From positions 994,001 through 1,058,000 of the forward strand of contig JAQFVV010006507.1 of NCBI GenBank assembly GCA_028023455.1: 64,000 bases of DNA, given 5' to 3'. The notes under the pieces are model-generated. The model was not told the DNA's origin. It saw nothing but the letters and a program-made list of their open reading frames with translations, and searched no databases. Positions 47,461 through 59,146 of the stretch are shown here, in pieces; the first letter of the stretch is position 1; the number at the start of each line of letters is the position of its first letter. The translations under genes were made by a program, and so were the position numbers. This stretch comes from Epiperipatus broadwayi (Eukaryota > Onychophora > Udeonychophora > Euonychophora > Peripatidae).

Positions 47461-49949
47461 TGTAAATATCAATAAGTCTATCTATATTTTAAAAATTGTC
47501 ATTTGTTATTAAAAAAAATCTCTTTGAGTTGATGTTTATGTATGAAGTATTATTATTGTTTATGGTTATTAGGTATAGTTATTGTTTGAAGTTATTATTT
47601 TATTTATATGTTGATGGTACATCGTTATGAATATTTAATTATTATAAATAAATGAAGACATATAAATTGTTGATTATAAAAAAAAGATTATTTATTTGCA
47701 GTGTTTATTAAAAAAATGCAATATTATTATTTATGTATATTTTTAAAGCTGTCAAATAAATTTTCAATTTAATATTTTTTATATATATATGCTTGATATT
47801 TTATTTTTTTTTAATGTTAATTGTTTAAAATAAAACATGTGTAACAATGGTTTTCAAAACAGCATTTGCTAACACATGGAACAACAGCAACAACAAAAAA
47901 AGCCATTATTATTAGGATAGTGATTAAAAAACAAAAAGGATAAAATTTTGTTGTACTTTGTTTCTTTGAAATTACCATTCTTCAGAATATTGGAATAAGA
48001 TAGATTTCTATGGTAAATACATAAATCATGACAGGCTAATAGAGATATATCGCAGCCAAGAGGCTGCACCATTTTCTTTCATTTATTCCAAGGCAGTTTA
48101 AAAAGAAAAACTAAGAAAATTTTAACACATGAATTTCATCGCGTTTGAAGCCGAAATTTGATATAGTTATCTGGAATTTATAATGGTCAATCTAATAATA
48201 ATCTGGAGGTAACTAGAATTAATATATTGGATTTAAAATTTCAATTTATTTATTTGTTTTTCAAGGAAAGAAATTTTAGAAGGATAAAAATATACATACA
48301 TCCAAGAATTGACAATTTTCTCTAACGTGATAGTTTCTTCACTTTAACTAGAATGCATTCTAATATTAAATGGATAAAGGTATAAAACAATGGAATAAGT
48401 TGACTTTTGAAAGAAGAATAAATAGGTGAACTTTAAAAGGTAGTAAAAAACGTTATTAATATATTAATTTATTTATTTTCATTTTTTTTAACTTCATATA
48501 ATAAATAGGTGAACTTTCAAAGGTAGTAAAAAACTTTATTAATATATATGTTTATATATATACTTTTGAGATCGATATTCTTTTTTTTTTTACTTTTATT
48601 TTTCATTATAAAATATAACGTTTTTATAAATATTCAATTCAAGCGTCTTGTTTTCTAACAGCAATAAACGTTTAACAGGTTTCAAAATTAACACTTAAGT
48701 AATTTAAAATCTTAAAGTATTTCTTATAAGTTTGGGTTGCATATGAGTTGTTATGTATATTTTAATAAGTAAATTTATATTCGTAAATTTTTATTATAAA
48801 AATTGTTTTATTGTTAATTTATGTATTTCCATTTTTTTAACTTCATATAATAATTCTTATGCAGACCAAAACAATGATTTATATATATTTGCTGTATATA
48901 ACATTTTTTTTTATTATTTTAAATATCTGAAAAATATAAATATGGATTTGTATTTATATTAATACCTACTTGTTAAGCACAGATATGTCTTTATCTATTT
49001 AATATATATATACTTATTGCAAGTATATATGTATATTTATTATTTGGGTTTGTATTTAAAACATTGATATTACCTAAAATTAAACCCTAATATAAAAATA
49101 AAGGATGTACTATTTGTTTTATAAGTAATGCCTTTGTAATATATTTGAAAGAGTATCAATATTTTATTCTTATTTTTCTTTTAATGCCAGAGTCATTATG
49201 AAATTAATTGAATTCACAATTTAATAGAAGATAACTTCATATTTCACTTATTGTTTAGTCTTTAGGCCACTTACACATATTATTATTCATTGATATGTTT
49301 AGATATACATAAATTTACATAATAGATGTGTATATTGGATTTAATAGAATTCCCTTTGTTTCTGATATATATTTGATTAGTTAGTCATGTCAACCTTGAA
49401 AATAAATTATAATGATAGATCTCATTGCTCTGTATGATTTTAGATTTATATCATGTATAGCTAGTTGGAAGGGCATATAAACAATTTATTTAAATATAAC
49501 TGGGATAATTTTGTCTTTCTTCATTTAAATCATACAATCTATTATATCAGGCTTTCTCAACAATTGGATTCATTTAGATTATATATATTTTATTATGTTT
49601 ATCATCCAATGTTTGAAACATTATGTTTATATGATATATTGTCCATTACATTTGGCACTACAAATTGTTGGTCCCAGTTAACTGATGATTGGTATAATGG
49701 AATAAAAGTATGTTCCATTACATTTGGACACCACAACGTGGTCAGCATAATATGTTCATTTAATTATTCATTACATTTGGTGTATCAAAGTTAGGGGCTT
49801 GGTTAACTAATGATTATTGTTGCAAAAGTTCATATGTTTATTTTCATTTGAGATCATATAAAGATACATTTCATTATATTTGGCTTTCCCATTGTTTGGG
49901 GCCTTCTTTTTTCAATTTAAATGGAATGCAGCAAGTACGTTCCATTACA
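47461..49949 (+). repeat. Family D 3' LTR
   Basis: 2489 bp. It lacks the family E insertion and most of the (TA)n, and also lacks ~50 bp of the PBS ladder present at ~43225-43275 in the other LTR. Confidence 0.88.
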
Positions 49950-50214
49950 ATATATATATATATAATTTTAATGCACAAATCAGCTCATAACAGCAGAGCT
50001 TCTTTAAATGAAATCAATTTATTATAAAAATTAATGTCAATTATAATACATAATAATTTGTGCCTGAGCGCATTCAAGAGAACTTAGCTCTCATAATCAT
50101 AGGCAATAAAGAGTAAGCATAAGCAGGTTGCTATATGTAAATATATGCAGATACATATAAATTGATTGAACTATACATGTAAATCTAATTAATTCATTTT
50201 TTTAGAAATTTTAT

Positions 50215-50850
50215 AACACACATCTTTCCTATTTATAGCTTTATCATCCATGGTGATGAAACATGCTTCCTTAATCTTTCTCTTAACATCATTTCTTTCC
50301 CTACAAACTATTCTCGGATTGTCAGGTTCTCATGCATGACCTGCTGATTTCTGATGTATTGCAAATATTGAGTTGCAAGTCAAGTCTTCTTGGGCCTTGC
50401 TGTAAGAATATTTGTGCTGGGACAACCTTGTTGAGAGAGTTACTTTTGTTTCTCCATAGTATGATACCATGCAATTGTTTTCTGGGCAGGAAATATAGAC
50501 AGATTGAGGAATGTTGTTGGGTGTTACTGTATCTTTTGTATTGTTGATAATTCTACTGGTATTAGGGGGTGTGTGAAAACATAGTGAAATTCTCTATTAA
50601 ATACTGGGTGAAGTTTTCTATGGGCATTTGCAATATATAGCAACAATACTCTCTTTTTTTGCTGCTTAATCACATTATTTAATTCACTGTAAAATTGTCA
50701 TATCTTCCTATCGATCCTATTTTGTTTGAAACCGATATTTAATAAATCTTTTCTGTAAAATATCAAATTTGCTTTCTTGTCTGCTTCAAATATGCAAAGG
50801 TAGTCATTCCTATGTAAAAAGGACATTATTCCAGTGAATTTATGAATAGA
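50215..50850 (-). pseudogene. PLE linker and GIY-YIG-like domain, left arm
   Basis: Reading on minus through several shifts: VYISCPENNC, YYGETKVTLSTRLSQHKYS, HQKSAGH, DNPRIVCRERNDVKRKIKEA. This is the PLE endonuclease layout (Cys pair, YIG-like YYGET, Arg and His of the R.xxH helix, distal Glu in KEA). The YYGET block is better kept here than in the right arm. Breaks in frame occur near 50525, 50490 and 50340. Confidence 0.75.
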
Positions 50851-50857
50851 TGATGTC

Positions 50858-51376
50858 TTAAAAAGGGGTTGTACATGGCCTTTTTTCTATTGGTTTTATG
50901 ATCATCTTATAAGTGAGTTGTTGACTTTCCCTTTGCACTTGCATATCCAAATATTTTGTCTTCTTGTCACAATCTTCCATATTTGTATTTAGCTTCAGAT
51001 GAGTGCACTCTTGTATGTCAAGCTTGATTTTATCTATAATCTCTTCTGTAGTGGCAATCAAAAGGTCATCCACATACCTTGTGTATATAATTAACTGAAG
51101 TGTTTGTTCATATTTAGGAATAATACTTTTTTCAAAATAATTCAGTACAATACTTGATATAATGCCACTCATGGGTAAGCCCATTGGCCTTCCATGATTC
51201 ATTTGGTACCATTGGTTGTTAAATGTTGCCACTATATTGTTATTTAACCATTTTAAGAAATCAATTATTAAGTCGATCCTTGTTTGTTTCATATTGTTGT
51301 TTTCGAGCTTTTCTTTTATTATGTCAATAGTCCTATTTCTATTAATGGAGCCATATAATTTGGTGATGTCAAGCAC
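50858..51376 (-). pseudogene. PLE reverse transcriptase, left arm
   Basis: 172 residues from Met at 51376. MLDITKLYGSI carries the first catalytic Asp, RPMGLPMSGIISSIVLNYFE is the PLE version of the G.pMGsplS block, and IIYTRYVDDLLIATTEE holds the catalytic YVDD. The upstream fingers region is only partly present (SSFEFVAKIRQ near 51410-51445, after a stop). The frame breaks at ~50858, beyond which the protein continues in another phase. The length fits a truncated PLE RT. The plus frame at 51216-51491 is a shadow. Confidence 0.88.
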
Positions 51377-51599
51377 TGCAATTTTAGTTTTTGGTTTCAG
51401 AATTTTGTCTTATTTTAGCCACAAACTCAAAGGAAGATCAGATAGTGTATCTTCCAAAGCTAATAGTGTGAATCAGCCAACTATTTATTAACTTGGCTGT
51501 GCTAAAGTATTGCACACCTTCAAAATCAAGCATTAGATCATCCTTTGAGTTTGTGGCTAAACTAAAAGACAAAATCATAAACTGGAAACTAAAATTACA

Positions 51600-52118
51600 G
51601 TGCTGGATGTCACCAAATTATGTGGCTCTATTAATAAAAATAGATATATTGTCATAATAAAAGAAGAGCTCGAAAACAACAATATAAAACAAACAATGAT
51701 CAACTTTATACTTGTTTTCTTAAAATGGTTAAATAGCAATATAGTGGCAACATTTAACAAACAATGGTACCAAATGAATGATGGGTGGCCAATGGGCTTA
51801 CCCATGACTGGCATCATATCAAGTATTGTACTGAATTATTTTAAGAATAGTATTATTCCTAAATATGAACAAACACTTCAGTTAATTATATACACAAGGT
51901 ATGTGGATGACCTTTTTATTACTGCTACAGAAGAAATTATAGATAAAATTAAGCTGGACATACAAGAGTGCACTTATCTCAAGCTAAATACCAAGATAGA
52001 AAATTGTGACAAGAAGACAAGATATTTGGATATGCAAGTGCAAAGGGAAGGTCAACAACTCACTTATAAGATAATCATAAAATCAATAGAAAAAAAGGCC
52101 ATATATAATCCCTTTTGA
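51600..52118 (+). pseudogene. PLE reverse transcriptase, right arm
   Basis: 172 residues, collinear with the left arm: MLDVTKLCGSI, WPMGLPMTGIISSIVLNYF and IIYTRYVDDLFITATEE, so the catalytic residues are kept. Just upstream, SSFEFVAKLKDKI is in another phase (51536-51574), so a frameshift precedes Met 51600. The protein stops at TGA 52116-52118 and resumes in other phases. Clearly the same family as the left arm but diverged at many residues. Confidence 0.88.
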
Positions 52119-52306
52119 ACACACCATCTATTCACAAATTTGCAGGATTAATGTCCTTTTTACATAGGAATGAGCACCTTTGCAGATTTGAAGCAGACAA
52201 GAAAGCAAATTTGATATTATACAGAAACGATTTATTAAATATCGGTTTCAAACAAAATAGCATCGATAGGAAGATTAGACAATTTTAAAGTAAATTAAAT
52301 AACAAC

Positions 52307-52798
52307 GTGATTAAGCAGCAGACAAATAAAATATTGTTGCCATATATTGCAAATGCCCATAGAAAACTTCACTCAGTATTTAATAGAGAATTTCAACTAT
52401 GTTTAAACACATCCTTTAATACCAATAAAAATATCAACAATACAAAAGATATAGTAACACCCAACAACATTTCTCAAGCCGTCTATAATATTTCGTGCCC
52501 AGAATATAATTGCATGGCATTATACTATAGAGAAATGAAAGTGACTCTCTCAACAAGATTGTCCCAGCACAATTATTCTTACAACAAGGCCCAACCAGAC
52601 CCGACATGCAACTCAATATTTTCAATGCATCAGATATCTGCTGGTCATACATGTGAACCTGACAATCCAAGAATAGTTTGTAGGGGAAGAAATGATGTTA
52701 AAAGAAAAATTAAGGAGATGTGTTTCATCACCATGGATGATAAAGCTATAAATAGGAAAGATGTGTGTTATAAAATTTCTAAAAAATGGATTAATTAG
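52307..52798 (+). pseudogene. PLE GIY-YIG-like domain, right arm
   Basis: A 163-residue frame. Residues ~61-85 read YNISCPEYNCMALYYREMKV, followed by STRLSQHNYSYN, GHTCEPDNPRIVCRGRNDVK and KRKIKEMCFITMDDKA. The layout matches the left arm, but the YYGET turn reads YYREM, so the Gly of the YIG-like motif is lost, and KEA reads KEM. It is probably inactive even where open. TAG/TAA just before 52307 separates it from the RT. Confidence 0.8.
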
Positions 52799-53016
52799 AT
52801 TTACATGTATAGTTCAATCAATTTACATGTATCTGCATATATTTGTATATAGCAACCTGATTATGCTTACTCTTTATTGTCAATCATTATAAGAGCTAAG
52901 TTCTCTTGAAAGGGCTCGGGCAATAATTATTATATAATTGATATTAATTTTTATAATAAATTGTGATTTACTTTGAAGAAACTCTGTTGCTATGCACTGA
53001 TTTGTACATTAAAATT

Positions 53017-53425
53017 ACATGTATTATAATAACTTTTGGAAAACCAATAATTTGAAGCTAATAATGGAAAAGAAAAATATCCTCGGATAAGTAAAAATAT
53101 CCTGACTGTAAAACTCTATATAATAGTTTATATGAAATATTTAAAATTAATTTGTTGAAATATCTAAAAAAGAAATGTGCAGAATTATGTTTAAGGATGC
53201 CCAAAAAATATTACCGTTTCAGAGACGCTACAAGCCGGCATAAGATCGTAATGGAATAAAAACTTGAACGAATTATTTTTAAATATTAGAAGTTTAAATT
53301 ACCTTCTATAAGTACTGTTCTGAATAATAGAAACAATGGAATATTATTTTTATAAACTTTCACGAACAGATTAGTGATTATTTTTACCAATAAATCCATA
53401 TTTACAAAGTCGACTTTCTCTTTAC
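53017..53425 (+). repeat. Family C 3' LTR, piece 2
   Basis: Starts with the right copy of the 13-bp target duplication (53017-53029) and aligns to 26886-27296 of the 5' LTR. Confidence 0.88.
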
Positions 53426-55691
53426 TGTACCGAGACAAAGTCGGTACAGGTATATACGCACACACACGAGCAATGTAAACACTCTATATTTTTTTCTCTT
53501 CTTTCACTTTCAACTTATGATAAAAAATAAATGTAGTTTTCTTTCAATGCGTTATAAAATAGACTGTAAAATAAAATGATAATATTTCTGATTAAATAGT
53601 TAAGGCTTTCATATAATCTATTATAATAATATTCTCTGAAAAGAAAACAAAAAAATAAAATATAAAGTACTACTAATATGCCAGTTTAAATCTCAATAAG
53701 TGATTTCTACTTGTATATGCCGCGGGGGTAATTAAAAGGGGTTTGTTTTAGATTATAACTGTAGTGAAAGTTAAAAGTTTATAGAAGTGATTTTGAGACA
53801 GATTAAATGCTCGACTTTTAAACTAATGTAAGTTAAATTGTTCCCTTAAAACACGCACACATGTATGCATAAAAGGTGTGAATAAGTAGGAATTTTTTCT
53901 AACTGAGATTGTAATATGAGATTGCATAAACCTAAGATTGCCTCAAGCATATGGATTGAGTGGACATTATGTAGGACACGGACCCCAATGACAACTCAAA
54001 GAATATTGAACTCTGGGTGGAGATTCGATCCTCAGATAATAACCAACCCATATAAATATGAATCTAAATCTAAATACAAGAAGAACTTTTCTTTTTACAT
54101 TTTTTTCTGCTTATAGTTTTTTTTAAATTCCTCCGGAAGCTATAACTAGAACTTTTCTTTTTTTTGCTATCCGGTTTATCCAATATGATCACTGTGAAAT
54201 TAACATTTAGAGCGTCAATCGTCATGATGGGCTAGAAAACCCTTCAGTGATTGACCAACGCTCCACCGCCAGAACATCTCCACAGCTATGAATGATCAAC
54301 AACAATACCGTCCGAACATAGTGCTCCAATCAGTCTAAGGATGTTGTTCCGTTTAATATACAAGAATCGTCCAAACATACAACGCTGAACTTATGTGAAA
54401 TGAATGACCATGTATTATGGAAACCTCATCTATCAGGTTCGAACTCTCACCAAACTAGAAGCAGCAGAAGACTAAGCAAAATCCTAGGTAAACATTTTTT
54501 TTTATAATGCTTCCATTCATTCTTTATGTAAAAAGGCAATCTCATAATTAATTAAATTCGACTTTCGTAAATCAAATATAAAATGATCCGTAATCTCTCA
54601 TATATTAAATCTTATTATTTTAATCTCAACTTTCGTAAATAAAAATATCAGATGCTACATAGCCCATCATATTTAAATCTTAGGACTTTTCCAGTTATGA
54701 ACTTTGATCCTAATTATTATTTTCTTTCGCAGATAAACTATAACACACACCTACTTTCAAAATGTAATAAGAGGAAATATATTTTATCAGCCATGTTTAT
54801 TATACATAATATGTTCTTTTCTGTGCGAGTGCGAGAATGCGCATATGTGTGTGCAAATAAAGCTATTAAGAAATGTTTCATTTTTTATAATCAATAAATT
54901 TTTTTATTTATTTAAACTAGTCGAGCATTCCTCAAATCATTTTCTATAATTAAATATTTTTTTTGAAGTTATTATTATTGTTAGCATTTATTCATGCAAT
55001 TAATTATTTTACTTTTAAATTTGTCTTTCTTATAAATTTTTTTGTTTTGTTTTTTTTTTTATCTTTTTTAAGTTTCATTCATAAACATCGTGCCGTAAGT
55101 CACGATGTTTACTTATTATGTAGTTAACATAGGTTTAAGAGTTGGGAGGGCCTATTATTAATAAATATAAGTAAATGTCAATAGAGCTAGTATAAATAAT
55201 TCTATTGGATTGTATGATAAAGGGGGATGATGTTATAAGCGTCTAGTTGTTTATTCTAATGATGCCTCAACCGAACATTCGTATTAGTTATAAATAACCA
55301 ATGATCCTGTCCAATGCTTGGACCGATCTGTTAATCAACCGACCTTCTTATCCATTGGTTAATATTGTGTAATTTGCCAGAATAAGAGTCTTGAAGGCAA
55401 TCACATCGCGACCCTGAGTGACTCCTATTGGTCCATGCTGGGAGTTTGAGCTTATGGGCAGGGATTAGACTTCAAAATCGTTTTGATATGATGTAAGGTG
55501 ATGCGAGAAATTAAATTATGAATCAAATCATCGTATCTGGTGCCCTCTTGTGTTGATAATGAACAACTATTGATATAAGAAAATAAATAAATCTTTACGC
55601 TGTATCATGTTTGTTTTGGAGCTCACAATCTTTTCTAGGAACGGTTTAATAGGGAGCCGGTGCAAAGGGGGTTATATAAGGGGACGGTAGA
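53426..55691 (+). mobile_element. Probable solo LTR, family F
   Basis: This 2.27-kb block is absent from the 5' LTR at 27292-27300. It starts TGTACCG and ends CGGTAGA (near-inverted ends, last CA mutated), with TTAC on both sides (53422-53425 and 55692-55695). It opens with a hairpin (TGTACCGA, 7 bases, TCGGTACA) and has a splice donor at 54488 (ATCCTAG/GTAAACA) like family A LTRs. An inner stretch, 55231-55627, also begins TG after AAAGGGGGATGA and ends CTCACA, so a composite is possible. It is much richer in G+C in 54180-54480 and 55230-55690 than its host. No gene is seen. Confidence 0.55.
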
Positions 55692-57745
55692 TTACTTTTC
55701 GTTTTAATTTTTTTTTTTTTTAATTTTCGTTTATTATTTCTATTTGGAATCTACTGAGCTTGCATTGAGGTTGGGGAGTAAATTACCATCATCAAGTGTT
55801 AAGACAATTGTATAACAACAAGTACTAGGAGTCGCATACCCGCAAAGATATGATTATCCCTGAAGAAAAAGAACATTTTTTTTTATTTTAAAAAAAAATT
55901 AACATTGATCATGGACTAAAGTTTATGTACGTATGGTTTTTATTTATTTCTTTAACTAACATTAATATTATTTTTTTATTATTATTTATTAGTAAAGAAA
56001 GGTTTAGGTACATAAGAATTAACTACTTCCTAATCATATTATAATTTCAATAAAAGATATTTAATAATTGTTAATGTTTAAATTTTTTAAGTGCTAGAGT
56101 TTTGAATGAGTGTTATATTATGCAATATTTTTATTTGATTGTGGACATGAAGACATCTAATAAGTGATCAACTAGTAGAATATCACTTGCATAATAATTG
56201 TGAAATATTAATAATTTTATGATGTATTTTTCTTTCTTTTCTTTAGAGTGATAAAGTATTATATAATGTTGTATGAATGTATGAGTATGTGTGAGTATAT
56301 ATGATCAAACATAAAACTTATACAAGTCAGATATTATTAAAAATTATATGCATATTTTTTATTATAATATTACTATAATACAACTTAATAATAAATATAA
56401 TTATATGATTCTTTCCTAAAATAACTTTTGTATTCTTAAGATGTTTTAATGTATTGATTTGTTATATTGATACTAGTCATACATATTTTAGTTAAGAATA
56501 TTTTAAGAAAGTGTAGTAACCTTTTCTTGTTGAACAGTTTAGATCGTTATCTTTATATGTGAATTTATTTGTTATTTTAGAATATTGTAGATTGATAAAT
56601 CTATAAAGAAATTTTTTAAAGGTAGTAACTTGGAAGTAATTTATAATGAAACCAAGACGATGCTTAACTGCATGTTTTCTTTTGTGGGTATAGAAATAAT
56701 TTATGATCTTAATAATTATGCAGGTACAGATAATGAAGCCCTGTAACTTGTATATTTTCCAAAGGCAGTGTTTGTCTCAGTATTAGATATTAATGTTCCA
56801 TAATGCTGAATAAATAGCTTGGACATTGTTATATTAGTAGAGGTTATTAGACAGAGAAGTCATGCATTGTTTTTTTATACACTGTTTCCATGTTGGCAAT
56901 CTGATATTTGTACTATTGAATTAATATTGTAGTTTGTCCCTTATAACAACACATCTGTTCACTCTCATGATTTCTAAGTATTACATCGTACAGAATTGTA
57001 TTTCTAATGGAGAATGATAAATAATTTTGGATTTGTAGAATCGTTATTTGGAAAAGGGTGAAATAGGTTTTTTTTTTTTTTTTTTACTTTGGATGATGAT
57101 AAGAATAAATATAAATGAGACTGAGAATAAAAAATTAAATAAGGAAAAGAATCATAAAATATTTTTTTATATTCTTAGTAATCTATTTTTATGAAAATAT
57201 GTGAATAATAAGTAAAGTTGTTCATGAAGTTTTAAAAATAATTTTGAGTATTTTTAATAGGTTGTGTATTGAAAGAAAACAGCATAGAATGGAATAAGTT
57301 GTTATATTCTATGGTTATTATTTCATGATAAGATAATACATCAACACATACATCTATTTTATATTAAATTAATAATAAGTAAGATGTGTAATAGATGATC
57401 ATTACATTATTAATTGAGTCTTCTCATTTTTTATTATTTAATGGGAATAAATATATTTTTATAACAACAAAAGCACTGTTATGATAGGCTATTTTAAAAT
57501 AATTTAAAATAAATTGATAGAGATATATTAGAGTCAGTACTTTTTTGTATTTTTTGTATTAATTTTTCATAATTGATGTATATTGTAATGGAAGTATATC
57601 ATAGTGACATTTAATGGTAAATAATATTTTAAGTGTTACATATGTCGATGAATATTATTATTATCAGAATTTTGATGCATATCTAAAATAGATAAATTAT
57701 TTTAAAAGTCAGAGTGAAGACTTAAGTGCTCTTATTTTAATGTGT
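55692..57745 (+). repeat. Family C 3' LTR, piece 3
   Basis: Aligns to ~27292-29360 of the 5' LTR, including the segments CTACTGAGCTTGCATTGAGG and TAGGAGTCGCATAC. Similarity stops abruptly near 57745. Confidence 0.88.
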
Positions 57746-57759
57746 TATTGTTAATATTA

Positions 57760-58320
57760 TTAAAGGATTTAAAAGAAATCAACACTAAAATAAAATTATA
57801 AATAAAAATATCAAAATGAAATGGATTTCAATGCCATTTATATCAGATGAGCAGGTCAAGTTTATTAAGAAAATTTATAATGGTTTGTGTCATATTGCTT
57901 TTTTCTCTACAAATAACATCAATATATTACTTAATAATTCTAAAATTCAAAACTCAAAGTTTAATCAAAATTCTATTATATATAGATTAATATGTGGATG
58001 TGGCATACAATACATTGGTGAATCTAAGTGTACATTTGAGAAGAGAATAAAAGAGCATATGCTTTTATATAATAGAATTCAGAAAGAGAATCATTCTGGA
58101 ACAGATGTAAATAAACCTTCATCATCTGTTATATTTGATCATAATAAATCTGGTCAATATGGATTTAAATTTGACTATAAAAAATATGAAAATTATTCAA
58201 ATTGAACATTGTCATACTAAATGTAAAATAAAAGAGGCTATGTTGATTTCAAGAAATCGTCAAATGTTAATGAATCGCCAGTCATCAAATGTTAAGATAA
58301 CAGAATTGTGGGAAATCTGA
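57760..58320 (+). pseudogene. Second PLE lineage: GIY-YIG domain fragment
   Basis: 57816-58205 encodes 129 residues. IIYRLICGCGIQYIGESKCT followed by FEKRIKEH is a well-kept GIY-YIG N-terminal half with a Cys pair (CGC) as in PLE endonucleases. HNKSGQYGFKF follows, and after a one-base shift near 58200, KIKEAMLISRNR supplies the distal Glu helix. The domain ends at TGA ~58318. The RT is absent, so it is 5'-truncated. Its sequence differs strongly from the PLE at 49964-53016, so it is another family. It lies at the point where the family C LTR match stops. Confidence 0.8.
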
Positions 58321-58450
58321 ATTGAACTATGGGTATTGTTAAGGGTTGTCTCATTTTGATTATTCAATGTTGTATAGTTGATAAAGACTACAAAGTGTAT
58401 AGTCAAAAGTACTTCTAAAAAATATAATTTATATAAATTGTACTGTATTT

Positions 58451-58453
<3 letters not shown>

Positions 58454-58547
<94 letters not shown>
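58454..58547. repeat. (TA)n microsatellite
   Basis: About 94 bp of TA between two PLE-derived pieces. Confidence 0.95.
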
Positions 58548-58549
<2 letters not shown>

Positions 58550-58612
58550 CAATCTGAGAATAGTAAGGGAGGGAAAAGAAGATGTTACACTCTTTAAGAT
58601 ATTACAGATTTA
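58548..58612 (+). pseudogene. Tiny PLE endonuclease tail scrap
   Basis: GACAATCTGAGAATAGTAAG reads [13 protein letters not shown], matching DNPRIVCRGRNDV of the PLE at 52660-52700. It belongs to that PLE group, not to the fragment just upstream. Confidence 0.55.
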
Positions 58613-58725
58613 TATATGTTGTATGTGAATTTTTTTAAAAGTTTTGTGTATCTATAATTTGTATATGTTAATGGAAGATTTGTATATTTTATAGTTATAT
58701 ATTTTTTATTTTTGTATTTTAATTA

Positions 58726-59136
58726 ATGGCCCCATGTGCTGTTAAATATCCTCTCTGCTTATGTAATATTTATGGCAGACAAAAATATTTAAAGTGTGCT
58801 GTTTTCTGTGGGTTAAAGTATCATTTGGATTGTTATAAATTAAGTGATTTTAAAAGCTTTAATGATAATGATCCAGAATTCATATGTGAATTTTGTAATC
58901 ATTATTATAATACTGAGCACAAAATAAATAATTCAGATAATCTTACTAAACCATTTGCTGATATTAATATTGGTAATGATCCTGATGTTTAAGTCATGGA
59001 TTCTTCTATATATGGTTTGGGTTTAAATGTAGTTGGGGTTAAATGTTTTTATTGTAATGTAGAATTTTCAGATATGGATAATGGAATTAAGTGCTCTGGT
59101 TTTTGTCAAGGGTATTATCTGAACCTGGAAATATAG
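58726..59136 (+). pseudogene. LINE ORF1, N-terminal part with two PHD fingers
   Basis: It starts at ATG 58726 after an AT-rich leader. Finger 1 (residues ~9-58): CLC, then KCAVFCGLKYHLDC, then CEFC. This is the C4HC3 order of a PHD finger, though the first pair has one residue between Cys instead of two. A TAA (58990-58992) follows, and the same phase continues with finger 2: KCFYC, then KCSGFC, then TAG 59134-59136. The rest of finger 2 (FHISC, later CIEC) lies at 62178 onward, beyond an insertion. PHD fingers are known in ORF1 proteins of several LINE groups; their role is unclear. Confidence 0.75.
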
Positions 59137-59146
59137 TACACATTTC

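Larger units (their letters stand above)
38470..49949 (+). mobile_element. Non-autonomous LTR retrotransposon, family D
   Basis: LTRs at 38470-43593 (enlarged by a nested element) and 47461-49949 flank 3.87 kb of internal DNA. The termini are TG...ATTACA, with ATAT on both sides (38466-38469 and 49950-49953). It has a clear lysine-tRNA primer site, a polypurine tract and a gag-like frame, but no protease, RT or integrase. The LTRs remain highly similar apart from indels, so it is younger than the family C and B elements. It lies beside the end of the PLE pair, inside the PLE insertion block. Confidence 0.88.
49964..53016. mobile_element. Two Penelope-like elements head to head
   Basis: The left arm (49964-51445, minus) and right arm (51535-53016, plus) are inverted copies, each ~1482 bp, separated by ~89 bp. 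Each arm has the RT palm, a linker and a GIY-YIG-like end, with 3' ends pointing outward. Both are 5'-truncated, starting just before SFEFVAK. The right 3' end (CATTAAAATT) abuts the 13-bp target duplication. On the left a family D element plus ~43 bp of extra sequence (38427-38469) intervene. Inverted and partial multicopy insertions are known for Penelope elements. The arms differ at many positions. Confidence 0.85.
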
